DNA from: JBCCGG01 sp039029395
Lineage (GTDB): Bacteria; Pseudomonadota; Alphaproteobacteria; Kiloniellales; JAKSDN01
Reading direction: 5' to 3'
NCBI GenBank assembly: GCA_039029395.1
Contig: JBCCGG010000007.1
Coordinates: forward strand, 1 to 64,000
DNA: 64,000 nt
The notes under the pieces were generated by a model, which was not told where the DNA came from, did not search any database, and saw only the letters and a program-made list of their open reading frames with translations. This document shows, piece after piece, positions 7,718 to 16,071 of the stretch; the first letter of the stretch is position 1; every line of letters begins with the position of its first letter. Both the position numbers and the translations under genes were made by a program.

Positions 7718-8821
7718 CTAGTCGGCCCGGCTGATCTGATGGCGCGCCGCGGCCAGCCAATCCGGCGCGATCTCCACCCCCCAGCCGGGGCCGTCGGGGA
7801 TCCTCGCTTTGCCGTCGACAATGTCGTAGGGCGACTTGCGGTAGAGACCCTCCTGCCAGGGGTAGTAGTCCGGCCCTTCGATCGAGAACTCCAGATACTT
7901 GCCGGCGTTGGGCAGGGCGCAGAGCAGGTGCATCGTGAAAAGCGTGACCAGGGAGAGGTTGGCGCAGTGGGGCGTGCAGGGCAGGCCCGCCTGGGCGCCC
8001 ATTTCCGCGACCCGCAAGGTCCGGGTCAAGCCGCCCAGATAGCAGACGTCCGGCTGGATGACGTTTACCGCCCGCATATCGATCATGCGCCGCCAGGTCG
8101 GGATATCGCAATCCTGCTCGCCGCCGGTGACATCAAGATCCAGCGCGTCGGTCACCTGCTTGGTCTGCTCCAGCTCCCAATAGGGGCAGGGCTCCTCGAA
8201 ATGGCCGATGCCGTTGTCCTCGAGCATCCGGCCGACCTCGATCGCCCGGCCCGGCGAGAAGCCACTGTTGGCATCGACCAGGAGCGTTGCCTCCTCGCCC
8301 ATGACCCGGCGCATGGTCGGCACGATCTCCTCGGTGCGGCCCGGCCACTCATCCACATCGTGCCCGCATTCGGCGCCGACCCGGAACTTGAAGGCATCGA
8401 AGCCATGACGATCCCGTAGATGAAGCAGGCGTTCCGCCTCTTGGTCGGGCGTGATGTCCCGCTTCATGGAGGAGGCATAGGCACGGATCGGTCTTGGCGT
8501 GCCGCCGATCAGCTCGCAGACGCTTTTGCCTTCGAGCTTGCCGCGCAAATCCCACAGCGCGGTGTCAAGCCCGCCCAAGGCTCGGCGCAGGTAGGAGCCG
8601 GGGAACTTGTGCTCGCGCTCTGGGATCACGTCGATCAGGCGGTCGATATCAAGCGCGTCCTGTCCCAGGGCGTGGGGCGCGACCTGACGGTGAAGCACCA
8701 GGGACGAGATGTCCGCATTGTAGGTCGAGACCTGACCCCAGCCCTCGGCGCCCGTGTCACTTGTGACGCGCACGAAGCCGACGTACTCGGTACAGAACGT
8801 CTCGATGGATTTGATCTTCAT
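7718..8821 (-). CDS. Mandelate racemase/muconate-lactonising enzyme family protein
   Basis: A 367-residue enolase-superfamily enzyme with an N-terminal capping domain and a barrel domain. Metal ligands are visible in order: LLVDANSG (Asp), HFEEPCP (Glu) and GGEQD (Glu). The acid/base segment FKFRVG gives a Lys-x-Arg in the position of the usual Lys-x-Lys, and a His is present in CTPHCANLS. This combination is typical of acid-sugar dehydratases or related enzymes rather than of muconate cycloisomerase. It lies 100 bases upstream of the transferase pair on the same strand. The exact substrate cannot be read from sequence. Confidence 0.82.
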   Translation of the reverse strand: MKIKSIETFCTEYVGFVRVTSDTGAEGWGQVSTYNADISSLVLHRQVAPHALGQDALDIDRLIDVIPEREHKFPGSYLRRALGGLDTALWDLRGKLEGKSVCELIGGTPRPIRAYASSMKRDITPDQEAERLLHLRDRHGFDAFKFRVGAECGHDVDEWPGRTEEIVPTMRRVMGEEATLLVDANSGFSPGRAIEVGRMLEDNGIGHFEEPCPYWELEQTKQVTDALDLDVTGGEQDCDIPTWRRMIDMRAVNVIQPDVCYLGGLTRTLRVAEMGAQAGLPCTPHCANLSLVTLFTMHLLCALPNAGKYLEFSIEGPDYYPWQEGLYRKSPYDIVDGKARIPDGPGWGVEIAPDWLAAARHQISRAD

Positions 8822-8998
8822 GATGCGGCCCGCCCCCTGGAGATGAAGTCTTTCGGTGCTAGCAGCTTCGCGGTGCCGGTCAAGTGCTTTGAGCGCCGGC
8901 CATTCCGTGGCACGCGACGAGATTGGCCAGCTGCGCAGCAGCGAGGTGAGACGCCGCACCGTAATAGGTCGAGCTCCAGGGCCAAGCCCGAGCCCGGT

Positions 8999-9373
8999 CT
9001 AGTCGGAGGGCTTGGGCGCGCGCCGCCCCAGGGCGTAGATCCGCGCCTGCAGCTCGGACACGGCAAAGGGCTTTGTCAGATAATCGTCGCCACCGGCATC
9101 CGAACCCTCGATCCGATCGTCGATTCCGCTGGCCGCCGTTAGCAACAGGACCGGCGTCTCTACGGCGGCACTGCGCAGGGTTTCGACCAGAGCCCGACCG
9201 TCAAGGCCGGGAAGCATTCGGTCGACGATCAATACGTCGTAGGATTCGTTACTGGCCATGGTAAGGCCATCCTGGCCATCCTGGGTCCAGTCGACCACGA
9301 GGCCGCTCTCGCTCAAGCCGTGAAGAATGTAGGAGGCCGTCTCGTCGTCGTCTTCGATCAACAATATCCTCAT
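8999..9373 (-). CDS. Response-regulator receiver domain, probably a truncated OmpR-type regulator
   Basis: The 124-residue product is a complete receiver domain: acidic pocket EDDD at 7-10, phosphoacceptor Asp51 in VDRMLPGLDG, Thr in LLTAAS and Lys in YLTKPF. The protein then stops with a linker-like ALGRRAPKPSD tail. OmpR-family regulators continue here into a winged-helix domain. Just after the stop, in another frame, the sequence reads LALELDLLRCG, which resembles the start of such a domain. So it may be a decayed OmpR regulator or a recently truncated stand-alone receiver. No cognate kinase is adjacent; it follows tdm on the same strand. Confidence 0.75.
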   Translation of the reverse strand: MRILLIEDDDETASYILHGLSESGLVVDWTQDGQDGLTMASNESYDVLIVDRMLPGLDGRALVETLRSAAVETPVLLLTAASGIDDRIEGSDAGGDDYLTKPFAVSELQARIYALGRRAPKPSD

Positions 9374-9469
9374 CGGGAGAATACGCCCCTCGCCACCAAC
9401 CGCGTCCCGGCCGGCAGTCTAGCATCGCCCTCGCCCGTCCGCCAAATGGCCGGGTGCGGTGCGCCGGCC

Positions 9470-11815
9470 TCAGGCCCGCACCCGCTCCTTGGTCGGATCG
9501 TAGAAGGGGACCGGAACGACGGTCGCCGGCAGGCGCTTTTGCTGGCCGTCGAGCTTGCCGATCTCAACCTGGCTGCCGGGCTCGCAATACTCCAGGGCCA
9601 TCCGGCAGAGCGCCACGTTCTTCTTGAGGATTGGCGAGTGCGTTGAGCTGGTAATCTCGCCCACCTGGCTGCGCCCAACATGTACGCTGTCGCCATTGCT
9701 GGCGGCGTCGTTGTCGTGGATCTCGAGCCCGACCAGCTTCTTCTGTGGGTGCTCCTTGCGCCGGATCAAGGCTTCGCGGCCAATGAAATCATCCTCCTTG
9801 GACTTGAGCGGCACGGTAAACCCGATGCCGGCCTCGAAGGGATCGGTCTGATCGGTGAACTCGTAGCCATAGAAGATCAAGCCCGCCTCGATACGCAACA
9901 TGTCGAGCGCGTCGAAGCCACAGGGCAACAGGCCATGGGGCGCGCCGGCCTCGAAGATCGCGTCCCACACCTGGACCGCGTCGCGCGGATGGCACCAGAC
10001 CTCGTAGCCCAGCTCGCCGGTGTAGCCGGTGCGCGAGACGACGATCGAGGGACCGTCGAAGTCGCCCAACCGAGCGATCGTGAAGCGGAACCAACCGAGC
10101 TCCTCGAGAGTTGGTTGATCGGGCCGGGTCCAGACCACCTGCTTCAAGATCTCACGGCTCTTGGGGCCCTGAACCGAGAGGTTGTGGAGCTGGTCGGTCG
10201 AGGATTTGATCCAGACGTGCAGCCCTTTCTTCTCGGCCTGCTCGCGCAGCCAGACCCCGCAATAGTCGTCGCCACCGACCCAGCGGAAGTTGTCGCGCCC
10301 AAGGCGGAAGGCGGTGCCATCGTCGATCATGCCGCCGGTCTCGTTGCACATGGCGGAATAGACCACCTGACCGGCGGTCAGTTTGCGCATGTTTCGGGTC
10401 AGCGTGTACTGCATGAGCGCCTCGGCGTCGGGGCCGACGACCTCGAACTTGCGCAGCGCCGAGAGATCGATCGCCACGGCTTGCTCTCGGCAAGCCCAAT
10501 ATTCCTCGATCTCGCTGGTTCGGCTGTAGGAGGTTGGCAGCCAGAAGCCGCGATACTCGGTGAAGTTCCGAGTCAACTCGGAGGTGCGCGGGTGGAACCC
10601 GGTCTCGCGGGTCAGCTGCGCGTCGGAATCAGGTGTCATTCGATAGGCTACCGCTTTGGAGAAGGTGTTGGTCGCTGGATAGACTCTGACGTGAATGTCC
10701 GTCGGATTCCACCCATTAGCAGCGTCGATGTCGCAGGGGCAGGCCGAGGAGCCGCACACCAGGTCGGTGCTGGCGCGCATCAGCACATAGTCGCCCGGCC
10801 GGGACCAGGGCTCGTCGAAGTAAATCCCGAACTGGCCGTCGATCATTGTGTTGAAGAAGTAGTTGATCGCGGTCCAGCCACGGCGCGGCGCGACGTTGTA
10901 TTGGGCGAATTCGGCGTTGAAGTTGTCGGTACAGTTGACGTGGCCAGGATAGCCCATGTCCTCGTAGTAGCGCGAGGTGCAGGCCAAGTTGAAGCTGTCG
11001 TGGCGCCCAACGGTGTCGCGCACGACCTCGACCAGAGGCTGCATGCCCTGGTCGAAGAACTTGGAGAAGAGCCCCGGGCTCGGGTAGGCGGCGCCCATCA
11101 AGGTGCGGGTGATGGTCGGGTCCAGACCGTGCTCGATGCCGGCTTGGAGCTTGCGTTCGGCAAAGGCCAGGAAGTCCGAGCACTGGCGGCCCTGGACATC
11201 GATCACCTGTATGAACTCGCCTTCCTTGACCTCGTAGCTTTGCACCGACGCCCTGTCGATGCGCATCTCAAGCCTGGGCTCGGCAAGCGGCTCGGGCAGG
11301 GCGAACTCGCCCTGCGGTCGACCGGCCGCACGGGTTACAATCGCGACCAGGTCGGTTGGCGGCGTCTGCTGCTCAGGGGTCATTTCAGGACCGGGCGCCG
11401 CGATCAGGCACACGGCCGCCGCCTCGGCCGTGAAGACCGCCGATTCACCGGGCCGGGAGTCGCCCCCGAAAAGATGGATCGCTTGGGTATCGCGCAGACG
11501 AATTGAGCGGCGCTCCAGACGGCGCGCCACCCTGCGGGCATCTTCCCTGTCGCTCAAGAGGATTGCTGTTATCCCCTCGGCGGGGCCGCTCGCGGCGGCG
11601 CCCAAAAGTCCCAGATTTTCTTGGCCATCGCCGTCAAAAACCGCGATCTCGCAGGCCTGCAGGCCCTCCGGGTCGCTGATCTGGAGCTGATCGCCAGGCT
11701 CCAAGGCGATTGCCGCGATGCCGCCACCGCGAATTGGGTAGCGCTCCATGTTGGTTCCCAGAAACGGCAAACCCGGCTGATACCCTCTCGGCCGAACGAC
11801 CGGTACGACATTCAT
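9470..11815 (-). CDS. tdm: Trimethylamine N-oxide demethylase (DUF1989-GcvT fusion)
   Basis: The 781-residue protein has a DUF1989 domain at about 190-390 and a folate-binding GcvT/aminomethyltransferase domain at about 410-775. This fusion is the architecture of Tdm, which cleaves TMAO to dimethylamine and formaldehyde and passes the C1 unit to tetrahydrofolate. Cysteines 279, 359 and 361 match the spacing (80 and 2) I recall for the three-Cys zinc site of the Methylocella enzyme (263/343/345). The first 180 residues look like a degenerate second DUF1989-type unit (RYPIRGGG, then LQISDPEGLQACEIAVFDG parallels FIQVIDVQGRQCSDFLAF). ATG at 11815 has GGAGGAG upstream. It ends the transport operon, supporting TMAO as substrate. 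A demethylase for another methylated amine remains possible. Confidence 0.85.
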   Translation of the reverse strand: MNVVPVVRPRGYQPGLPFLGTNMERYPIRGGGIAAIALEPGDQLQISDPEGLQACEIAVFDGDGQENLGLLGAAASGPAEGITAILLSDREDARRVARRLERRSIRLRDTQAIHLFGGDSRPGESAVFTAEAAAVCLIAAPGPEMTPEQQTPPTDLVAIVTRAAGRPQGEFALPEPLAEPRLEMRIDRASVQSYEVKEGEFIQVIDVQGRQCSDFLAFAERKLQAGIEHGLDPTITRTLMGAAYPSPGLFSKFFDQGMQPLVEVVRDTVGRHDSFNLACTSRYYEDMGYPGHVNCTDNFNAEFAQYNVAPRRGWTAINYFFNTMIDGQFGIYFDEPWSRPGDYVLMRASTDLVCGSSACPCDIDAANGWNPTDIHVRVYPATNTFSKAVAYRMTPDSDAQLTRETGFHPRTSELTRNFTEYRGFWLPTSYSRTSEIEEYWACREQAVAIDLSALRKFEVVGPDAEALMQYTLTRNMRKLTAGQVVYSAMCNETGGMIDDGTAFRLGRDNFRWVGGDDYCGVWLREQAEKKGLHVWIKSSTDQLHNLSVQGPKSREILKQVVWTRPDQPTLEELGWFRFTIARLGDFDGPSIVVSRTGYTGELGYEVWCHPRDAVQVWDAIFEAGAPHGLLPCGFDALDMLRIEAGLIFYGYEFTDQTDPFEAGIGFTVPLKSKEDDFIGREALIRRKEHPQKKLVGLEIHDNDAASNGDSVHVGRSQVGEITSSTHSPILKKNVALCRMALEYCEPGSQVEIGKLDGQQKRLPATVVPVPFYDPTKERVRA

Positions 11816-11865
11816 TGTCGCTGTCTCCTCCTACGCGTCCCCTGGGTGTCTAGGATATTGCTGGA

Positions 11866-12555
11866 TCATTCCGCGGCGTCAAGCTTCGCGCCGCTCAGAT
11901 TTGCGCCCGACAGATTAACGTCGCTCAGGTCGACGTCGCTGAGGTCCGCGTCCTCCAGATTGGCCGCGATGAGATTGGCGCCCGACAGCTTGGCGCCAGT
12001 CAACTTGGCGCCCTTTAGATCCGCTTCGCTCAAGTCGGCGCCGCTGAGATCGGCGCCCTCCAGTACCGTGCCGACCAGGAGCGAGCCCGCCAGCACGGCG
12101 TCCTTAAGGTTCGCGCCGGTAAGATCCGCGCCGCTGAGGTCGGCATCGACGATATGGGCGCCGCTCAGGTCGGCGGCGCGCAGATCGGCCTCGCTTAGAT
12201 TGACCTTGTAGAGTTCGGCCTGGTTGAGCTTAGACTTGCTGAGCTCCGCGCCCAACATATCGGCCGAGGAGAGCCGCGCCTGCTGAAGATTGGCGCCCGC
12301 CAGGTTGGCTTTCCGCAAGCCCGATTGGCTCATTTCCGAGCCGCTCAGATCGGCCGCCGCCAGGTTCGCCCGCCACAGGCTGGCACCGTAGAGGTCGACG
12401 CCCTTAAGATCGCAGTTCGGGCAATGACCGGTCTGATAGAGTTCCTCGAGGCCGCCCGCCAGAGCTTCGCCCGAGGCGATAGCTATCAGGCCCGCTAGCG
12501 ACGCGGCGCCGAGCAAAGTTCCCAAACGGTAGGTCCTAGATGCGAGTTCGCTCAT
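11866..12555 (-). CDS. Secreted pentapeptide-repeat protein
   Basis: A 229-residue protein with an N-terminal hydrophobic signal segment (about 10-33) followed by about 35 tandem pentapeptide repeats of the A(D/N)LSG type, which form a right-handed quadrilateral beta helix. A CPNCDL motif precedes the repeats. It sits between the second binding protein and tdm with gaps of about 40-50 bases, so it belongs to the same transcript. A secreted pentapeptide-repeat protein inside an amine uptake operon is odd; possible roles are a periplasmic scaffold or adhesion, neither of which can be shown. The repeats make the DNA itself repetitive. Confidence 0.88.
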   Translation of the reverse strand: MSELASRTYRLGTLLGAASLAGLIAIASGEALAGGLEELYQTGHCPNCDLKGVDLYGASLWRANLAAADLSGSEMSQSGLRKANLAGANLQQARLSSADMLGAELSKSKLNQAELYKVNLSEADLRAADLSGAHIVDADLSGADLTGANLKDAVLAGSLLVGTVLEGADLSGADLSEADLKGAKLTGAKLSGANLIAANLEDADLSDVDLSDVNLSGANLSGAKLDAAE

Positions 12556-12592
12556 CGGCTTTTGCTCCAAGTCAAAATCCCAATGTCGGATC

Positions 12593-13573
12593 TCAGGGTG
12601 CGCAGGCCGGCATCCAAGCCCGCCAAACCGCTTCGTTCTCGTCGAGCCACTGCGCCGCCGCCTCCTCCGGGCTGGCCCCACCCACATCGACCTTCGCCGC
12701 GGCATCGGCGATCTGATCGTTTGTGAAGTTGATGGTCTCGACCAGCCGGTAGGCACAGGGCCAGGTCTCCTCGAAGCCCGACCACACGCCCTTCTTCAGC
12801 CAACCCTGCTTCGGATTGCCGCAGTCGTGGGTGACCTCGGGATTGAGGCCCCACTTGGGATCCGCCTCGCAATCCGGGTCGTGATCGGGGAAATCCACGA
12901 AGTTGCCTGGGTACTCGGCTTCGACCCAGTTGGGCGTCCAGTTGAATAGGATGATCGGCTGCTTGCTCTGCGAGGCCGCCTCCAGCTCCCGCCACAGGGT
13001 CGAGGCATCGTCGGCATTGACCACGACAATGTCGAGGCCGAGCGCTTCGACACGTTCACGGTCGGGCTTCTCCCATTCGCTAGGGCCAGCCAGGTAGCGC
13101 CCTTTGCCGCCGGTTTCAGGAGTCGCGAGCTTGGCGCTGCAGTCCTTGAGCGCCTGCCAGTCGGGCAGGCCCGGGCAAATCTCCTCGACGTAGGCCGGAT
13201 ACCACCAGTCTTCTCTGGTCACCGCGTCGTGGCTGCCGGCGTCGATGATGCCGCCGCGCGCGACTTGCTTTTCGAAGGCCTCGGCCATGGTACCTTCCCA
13301 AACTTCGACCTGGAAATGCATGTCGCCGTTGGCGAGCGCGGAGTACTGCATTTGGGTGTGGGCCGGCATGTAGGCCACGTTGTAACCGAGCTTCTCCAGC
13401 AAGCGACCGCTGATGTTGGCCAGCACCAACTGGCTATTCCAGTTGTTGACAACGATCTTGATCGGCTCAGAGGACTCGGGAACCTGCGCCGCGGCGCCGC
13501 TGCCCATCACCAGCGTCGCCGCCAGCAGGCCCACCAGCCGCCACGGGGAGCTCTTGAATGGGATCTTGCTCAT
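12593..13573 (-). CDS. Second TMAO/glycine-betaine-type substrate-binding protein
   Basis: A 326-residue periplasmic protein with a signal peptide (residues 1 to about 30) and an OpuAC/ProX-type binding domain. It shares with the first binding protein of this operon the aromatic segments NNWNSQLV, WWYPAYVEEICPGLPDW, FNWTPNW and CGNPKQGWL, which in this family make the aromatic cage for the quaternary ammonium head group. ATG at 13573 is preceded by AGGAGA. Its position downstream of the permease and stress-protein genes suggests duplication followed by specialisation, perhaps for glycine betaine or another methylated amine. Ligand not determinable by sequence. Confidence 0.85.
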   Translation of the reverse strand: MSKIPFKSSPWRLVGLLAATLVMGSGAAAQVPESSEPIKIVVNNWNSQLVLANISGRLLEKLGYNVAYMPAHTQMQYSALANGDMHFQVEVWEGTMAEAFEKQVARGGIIDAGSHDAVTREDWWYPAYVEEICPGLPDWQALKDCSAKLATPETGGKGRYLAGPSEWEKPDRERVEALGLDIVVVNADDASTLWRELEAASQSKQPIILFNWTPNWVEAEYPGNFVDFPDHDPDCEADPKWGLNPEVTHDCGNPKQGWLKKGVWSGFEETWPCAYRLVETINFTNDQIADAAAKVDVGGASPEEAAAQWLDENEAVWRAWMPACAP

Positions 13574-13608
13574 GAACGCCGTTCTCCTGTCTTTCTGCCG
13601 CGCCTGAC

Positions 13609-14052
13609 CTACTTGACCGTGATCACGGTGCACTTCGCCAGGCTGGTCACCTTGTGGGATACACTGCCCAAAAAGCCGCCCTCCAGGTCGCCATGGCCGC
13701 GGCTGCCCAGCACAATCGCATCGCAGTTGGCGCGGGCGGCGAAATCGACGATGGTGCGCGCCGGCTGACCTTCACGTATTTCCGATTTAGCGCCGGCGCC
13801 GACCTCTTTCGCCACCGCGCGCGCTTCATCGAGCACTTTCTTGGTGTAATCGTCGAGGACATACTGAGGTTCGCTGGTTCCCAGGTTCTCGACCTGGAGA
13901 TAGTGCAAAACGTCCTCGGTCAGCTTGAAGCGGCGGGTCACGGTCAAAAAGGTGAGGTCAGAATCGCCCGCGAGGGCAAGTCGACTGGCCAATTGGGCGG
14001 CCTTCAGGCCGTGCCGGGACCCGTCCACGGCGCAAACGATGCTGTTGAACAT
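13609..14052 (-). CDS. UspA-type universal stress protein
   Basis: A 147-residue single Usp domain. The ATP-binding signature is intact: VDGS near residue 9 and LGSRGHGDLEGGFLGSVSHKV at the C-terminal end (GxxGHG then GSVS). It should be an ATP-binding cytoplasmic stress protein. It lies 20 bases after the permease gene, so it is co-transcribed with the transporter. Usp genes occur beside osmolyte transporters such as TeaABCD, where the Usp (TeaD) tunes uptake; by analogy it may regulate this transporter. That link is inference. Confidence 0.9.
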   Translation of the reverse strand: MFNSIVCAVDGSRHGLKAAQLASRLALAGDSDLTFLTVTRRFKLTEDVLHYLQVENLGTSEPQYVLDDYTKKVLDEARAVAKEVGAGAKSEIREGQPARTIVDFAARANCDAIVLGSRGHGDLEGGFLGSVSHKVTSLAKCTVITVK

Positions 14053-14072
14053 GCTTCAAGCTCCAGCCTTTG

Positions 14073-16067
14073 TTAGGCCAATCCCAGAACCTTCTTGCGT
14101 TGGTTCGACCACTCGGTGATCAGACGGTCGGCGGTCAAGCCGATCGCAGCGACGCAGAGGCCGACCACCAAGCCTTTCCCGGCGTCATTGAAGGTCAGCG
14201 CCCGGAAGATCTCCTGGCCCAGATCCTTGGTGCCGATGAAAGCAGCGATGATCACCATGAAAAGCGCGAACATGATGGTCTGGTTCGCGCCTAGCATAAT
14301 CTCGGGGATAGCGAGCGGCAGGCGTACCTTCCATAACACCTGGCTCGGTGTGCAGCCCGAAGTGATGGCCGCCTCGATCGTCTCGTTGGGCACGCTGCGC
14401 AGGCCGATGATGGTGTAGCGAATGGTCGGAATGCTGGCGTAGATGACAATCGCCGTGATCGCCGCCACGTCGCCGACCTGGAACAGCATGATCACCGGGA
14501 TCAAGTAGATGAACGATGGGAAGGTCTGGAAAAAGTCGCAAAGGAACGTGATCGCCTTCGTGCGCGCGAGGTTCTTCGAAGCCCAAATGCCGAGCGGCAA
14601 TCCGATCGCCACGCAGATCAAAAGCGCGAAGGTCACCATGTAGGCGGTGATCGAGGCGCGCTCCCAAAAACCGGTCAAAGCGATGAAGGTGACGAAGCCC
14701 GACACCAGGAGTGCAAGCTTCCAGCCGGCCAGGCGCCAGCCGATCACCGCAACCAGCGCGACCACGGCAACCCAAGGCACCGACTGGAACGCGCCGCGCA
14801 GGGGAATCAGCACATAGATCAAGAGGCTGTCCCGGATGAAGGCGAGCGGCTCGTAAAGGTTTTGCGTGATGACATCCACCAGCCATTTCCAAAACGGCGC
14901 CGTGGTGATCGTCAAAGCTTTAGGCAGCGTGTGGGCATAGGGCGTGATGAAGGAGGCGATCGTGGTGACAACGATCACTGCGCCGGCTGCGGTCAGGAAG
15001 GGGTGGACCACCCAGAACGGGCCCTCCGGCGCATGCTCGGGCTGCTTTTCGGTGAGCGCGAAGCTCAAGCGGTCGAGCATGACCGCGATGAAGACGATCG
15101 CCACACCGATCTCAAGCGCCTGGCCGATGCGCAAGGATTGCAAGCGGAACAGGAGATCCTGACCCAGTCCCTTGGCCCCGACGAAGGACGCGATCACGAC
15201 CATCGCGAGGCACAGCATGATGACCTGGTTGACACCGACCATGAGCATGTCCCGGGCCGCTGGGATGCGCACTTTCCAAAGCATCTGGCGTGGCGTGCAG
15301 CCGGCCATGACACCGGCCTCGACGACCTCGCCCGGCACGCCGCGCAGGCCCAGGATGGTCAGGCGCGCCATCGGCGGCATCGCAAACAGCAAGGTCGCGA
15401 TGGCGCCGGCCTTGTGGGACACGCCGATGAAAATCGCAACGGGAATAAGGTAGGAAAAGTGCGGCAAGGACTGCATGACGTTGAGAAACGGCACTAGCAC
15501 CCGCTCGAAACTGCGCCACTTGACCGCGGCGATGCCCAAGAACAGGCCGATCAGCCCGGCGACCGGCGCGACCACCAGAACCACCGAAAGGGTGATCATG
15601 GAGAGCTTCCACTTGCCGAACAGCGCGATGTAGAAGATGCAGCCGCCGGCCAGAAGGGCGTGCCGCCAGCCCTTGATCCACCAGCCGAGCACCGCGGCCA
15701 GGCCGACGATCATGGTCCAGGGCAGTGACGGCAGGCCGACCGACTTGAAGCCAGAGATCAAGAGGCCTTGCATGAAATCCAACGGCCACTCAATGACGGT
15801 CGCGATGGCGCGCGTTAGGTCCTTGAAGGTAAACCAGATGAATATCTTGGTGTCCTTCAGGAAGGAGACCACGGCGTTGATCCAGTCGACGAAAGGCACC
15901 GCCCAGGCTTGAGGCCACACCCGCGCCCACTCCGGCAGCCAGGGGCCGAGGGCGACCAAGAGGAAGAAGGGGCCGAGGACGATCGCCAGGGTCTTCCATA
16001 GGGAAGAGCGCTCCGGTGCGGACTCGCTGGCGGGTAACGCCGTTTGAACTTCAGTGGTCGTGGCCAT
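14073..16067 (-). CDS. tmoW: ABC transporter permease with two fused transmembrane domains (TmoW type)
   Basis: At 664 residues this is twice the length of ProW. Two binding-protein-dependent permease domains are fused, each with an EAA loop: EAGVMAGCTPRQMLWKV in the first half and EAAITSGCTPSQVLWKV in the second. Many hydrophobic segments span the inner membrane. TmoW, the TMAO permease of Roseobacter-type bacteria, is also double length. The gene begins 4 bases after the ATPase stop, so they are coupled. One fused chain would supply both halves of the channel. Substrate assignment rests on tdm and on the binding proteins. Confidence 0.87.
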   Translation of the reverse strand: MATTTEVQTALPASESAPERSSLWKTLAIVLGPFFLLVALGPWLPEWARVWPQAWAVPFVDWINAVVSFLKDTKIFIWFTFKDLTRAIATVIEWPLDFMQGLLISGFKSVGLPSLPWTMIVGLAAVLGWWIKGWRHALLAGGCIFYIALFGKWKLSMITLSVVLVVAPVAGLIGLFLGIAAVKWRSFERVLVPFLNVMQSLPHFSYLIPVAIFIGVSHKAGAIATLLFAMPPMARLTILGLRGVPGEVVEAGVMAGCTPRQMLWKVRIPAARDMLMVGVNQVIMLCLAMVVIASFVGAKGLGQDLLFRLQSLRIGQALEIGVAIVFIAVMLDRLSFALTEKQPEHAPEGPFWVVHPFLTAAGAVIVVTTIASFITPYAHTLPKALTITTAPFWKWLVDVITQNLYEPLAFIRDSLLIYVLIPLRGAFQSVPWVAVVALVAVIGWRLAGWKLALLVSGFVTFIALTGFWERASITAYMVTFALLICVAIGLPLGIWASKNLARTKAITFLCDFFQTFPSFIYLIPVIMLFQVGDVAAITAIVIYASIPTIRYTIIGLRSVPNETIEAAITSGCTPSQVLWKVRLPLAIPEIMLGANQTIMFALFMVIIAAFIGTKDLGQEIFRALTFNDAGKGLVVGLCVAAIGLTADRLITEWSNQRKKVLGLA

Positions 16068-16071
16068 GACC

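Noticed and set aside
9680..11506. 608-residue open frame on the plus strand opposite tdm
   Set aside because: It is the antisense shadow of a well-supported GC-rich gene, shows no recognisable domain, and lacks a proper start.
11866..12420. Repetitive DNA that could be mistaken for a CRISPR or tandem-repeat array
   Set aside because: The 15-base periodicity encodes pentapeptide repeats; there are no unique spacers between identical repeats.
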